From: Planctomycetota bacterium
GTDB lineage: Bacteria; Planctomycetota; Phycisphaerae; UBA1845
Reading direction: 5' to 3'
NCBI GenBank assembly: GCA_022567365.1
Contig: JADFHG010000260.1
Location: forward strand, 1-5,844
Length of the DNA stretch: 5,844 nucleotides
A model generated the notes under the pieces. That model did no database searches. It was not told where the DNA came from and worked only from the letters and a program-made list of their open reading frames with translations. This document shows positions 5,300 to 5,844 of the stretch, piece after piece (the stretch's first letter is position 1; each line of letters begins with the position of its first letter). Position numbers and translations under genes: made by a program.

Positions 5300-5536
5300 C
5301 CGCAAACCGCCCGGTCGTTTCCGGTCCCGGCGGTGTGACCCGCGGGTCCGAAAAGCGACCGGGCGTCCGCGAGCCACAGTGCGTCTTTTCCCCCCCGAAA
5401 AGCAACCGTGATCCGCTTCCCGGTCGGAAAGCGTTCTCGCTTCGTTCCCCTCCTCAGCGAATGTACGATATGACGGCAACGGCATGCGCGGGATCATGCG
5501 GAGTAGAGGAGCGAAGGGCGGCATTCGCTTTTTTTT
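5300..5536 (+). ncRNA. Candidate structured non-coding RNA ending in an intrinsic terminator
   Basis: No credible protein is encoded here, yet the plus strand has a chain of strong hairpins. 5308-5317 pairs with 5356-5365 in ten perfect base pairs (CGCCCGGTCG / CGACCGGGCG), and the stem goes on inward with further helices (5322-5324 with 5348-5350; 5326-5329 with 5343-5346). TTTTC / GAAAA pairs at 5386-5400. CGCTT / AAGCG pairs at 5414-5433 with two more pairs inside. GCATG / CATGC pairs at 5482-5499. The series ends with a hairpin followed by eight T residues at 5510-5536, a 3'-end signature that gives the strand. I could not match it to 6S, SRP, tmRNA, RNase P or a riboswitch core, and no good promoter is visible, so the 5' end is a guess. 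Alternatively, the helices belong to a minus-strand leader of the protease gene, or some are chance pairings in GC-rich DNA. Confidence 0.35.
5510..5536 (+). terminator. Intrinsic terminator on the plus strand
   Basis: AGCGAA (5510-5515) pairs with TTCGCT (5524-5529) around an 8-nt loop, and eight T residues (5529-5536) follow directly, the first of them being the last base of the stem. No plus-strand protein gene precedes it within the window, so the transcript it ends is probably non-coding. The stem is short, which makes it a moderate-strength call. It could also protect the protease promoter region from plus-strand transcription. Confidence 0.5.
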
Positions 5537-5570
5537 GGGACTCGGACGGGTAGGTTCGACCTTGCGATTG

Positions 5571-5819
5571 TCTGAGAGGGTGTGTGAGAAGCGAGAATCT
5601 GCCAGCCGGTCAGCCGTCAGCTATCGGCTATCAGCCAGAACGTAAAACGCTTGTGAGCGACTCCACTGCGGTTGCAGGAAGCAGGAAACAGCGTTGGATT
5701 CCGAAGCATCCCGGCCGCCGACCGACGAGTCGGCCTGTGGACGTCGGCTTGCAGCCGCCGGTCCGCCGGGTTTCCGGCTGATAGCTGACGGCTGATAGCT
5801 TCCCACACACGCTCTCAGA
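5571..5819. mobile_element. 249-bp MITE-like element with 22-bp terminal inverted repeats
   Basis: The left end, TCTGAGAGGGTGTGTG and onward (5571-5592), matches the reverse complement of the right end (5798-5819) at 20 of 22 positions. Just inside each end is a second inverted repeat made of GTCAGC and TATCAGC words (5613-5636 and 5776-5799); the left copy has a 6-bp internal duplication. The centre is GC-rich, with a 6-bp hairpin GCCGAC / GTCGGC at 5717-5734, and no reading frame in it looks like a protein. I find no clear target-site duplication. It could be a non-autonomous transposable element or the collapsed remains of a larger one. Confidence 0.6.
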
Positions 5820-5844
5820 TTACGCCTTGCAACTGGTTACGGTC

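Noticed and set aside
5003..5524. Minus-strand 173-codon frame overlapping the start of the 426-aa protease and the hairpin cluster
   Set aside because: The translation is basic, without domain or signal, and passes through the strongest hairpins. The overlapping protease frame is clearly the real one.
5551..5570. GGTTCGACC as a tRNA T-loop
   Set aside because: The bases on either side do not form the 5-bp T-stem or an acceptor stem, and no anticodon arm is found upstream.

Overview
The window is GC-rich (roughly 60% by eye) bacterial DNA with low gene density. All four supportable protein genes lie on the minus strand. Secreted matrixin-like lipoproteins with a PPC-like domain, short GGCTGAAGCC palindromes, MITE-like inverted repeats and wide intergenic spaces fit a chromosome of the Planctomycetota or a similar large-genome environmental bacterium. 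That placement is an inference: there is no rRNA or universal marker gene here.

Layout in order of minus-strand transcription (right to left): (1) 5820-5844, featureless edge. (2) 5571-5819, a 249-bp element with 22-bp imperfect terminal inverted repeats. (3) 5300-5536, a run of strong hairpins ending, on the plus strand, in a hairpin plus eight T residues; this is the best candidate for an undescribed structured RNA. (4) 3934-5214, a 426-aa lipoprotein metalloprotease (GTG start). (5) 3196-3933, a 738-bp gap holding a 117-bp MITE-like element flanked by CTAA direct repeats and a head-to-head pair of REP-like palindromes. (6) 2086-3195, a 369-aa paralogue of the first protease. (7) 1674-1889, a 71-aa zinc-ribbon protein. 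(8) 1135-1673, a gap with another REP-like palindrome, a low-complexity GTCTCGC-rich tract and a candidate promoter. (9) 379-1134, a 251-aa protein of unknown function. (10) 1-378, no supportable gene, with one REP-like palindrome.

The two proteases share the order signal peptide, lipobox Cys, PPC-like beta-domain, HExGHLLGLxH zinc site and Met-turn, and are best read as a diverged tandem duplication. They probably act outside the cytoplasmic membrane, but neither substrate nor partner can be read from the window. The zinc-ribbon and 251-aa proteins show no evident link to them. No known defence system, CRISPR array, tRNA or rRNA was seen. The most unusual content is the dense non-coding structure: four REP-like copies (one with a compensatory base-pair change), two different MITE-like elements, and the terminated hairpin cluster.
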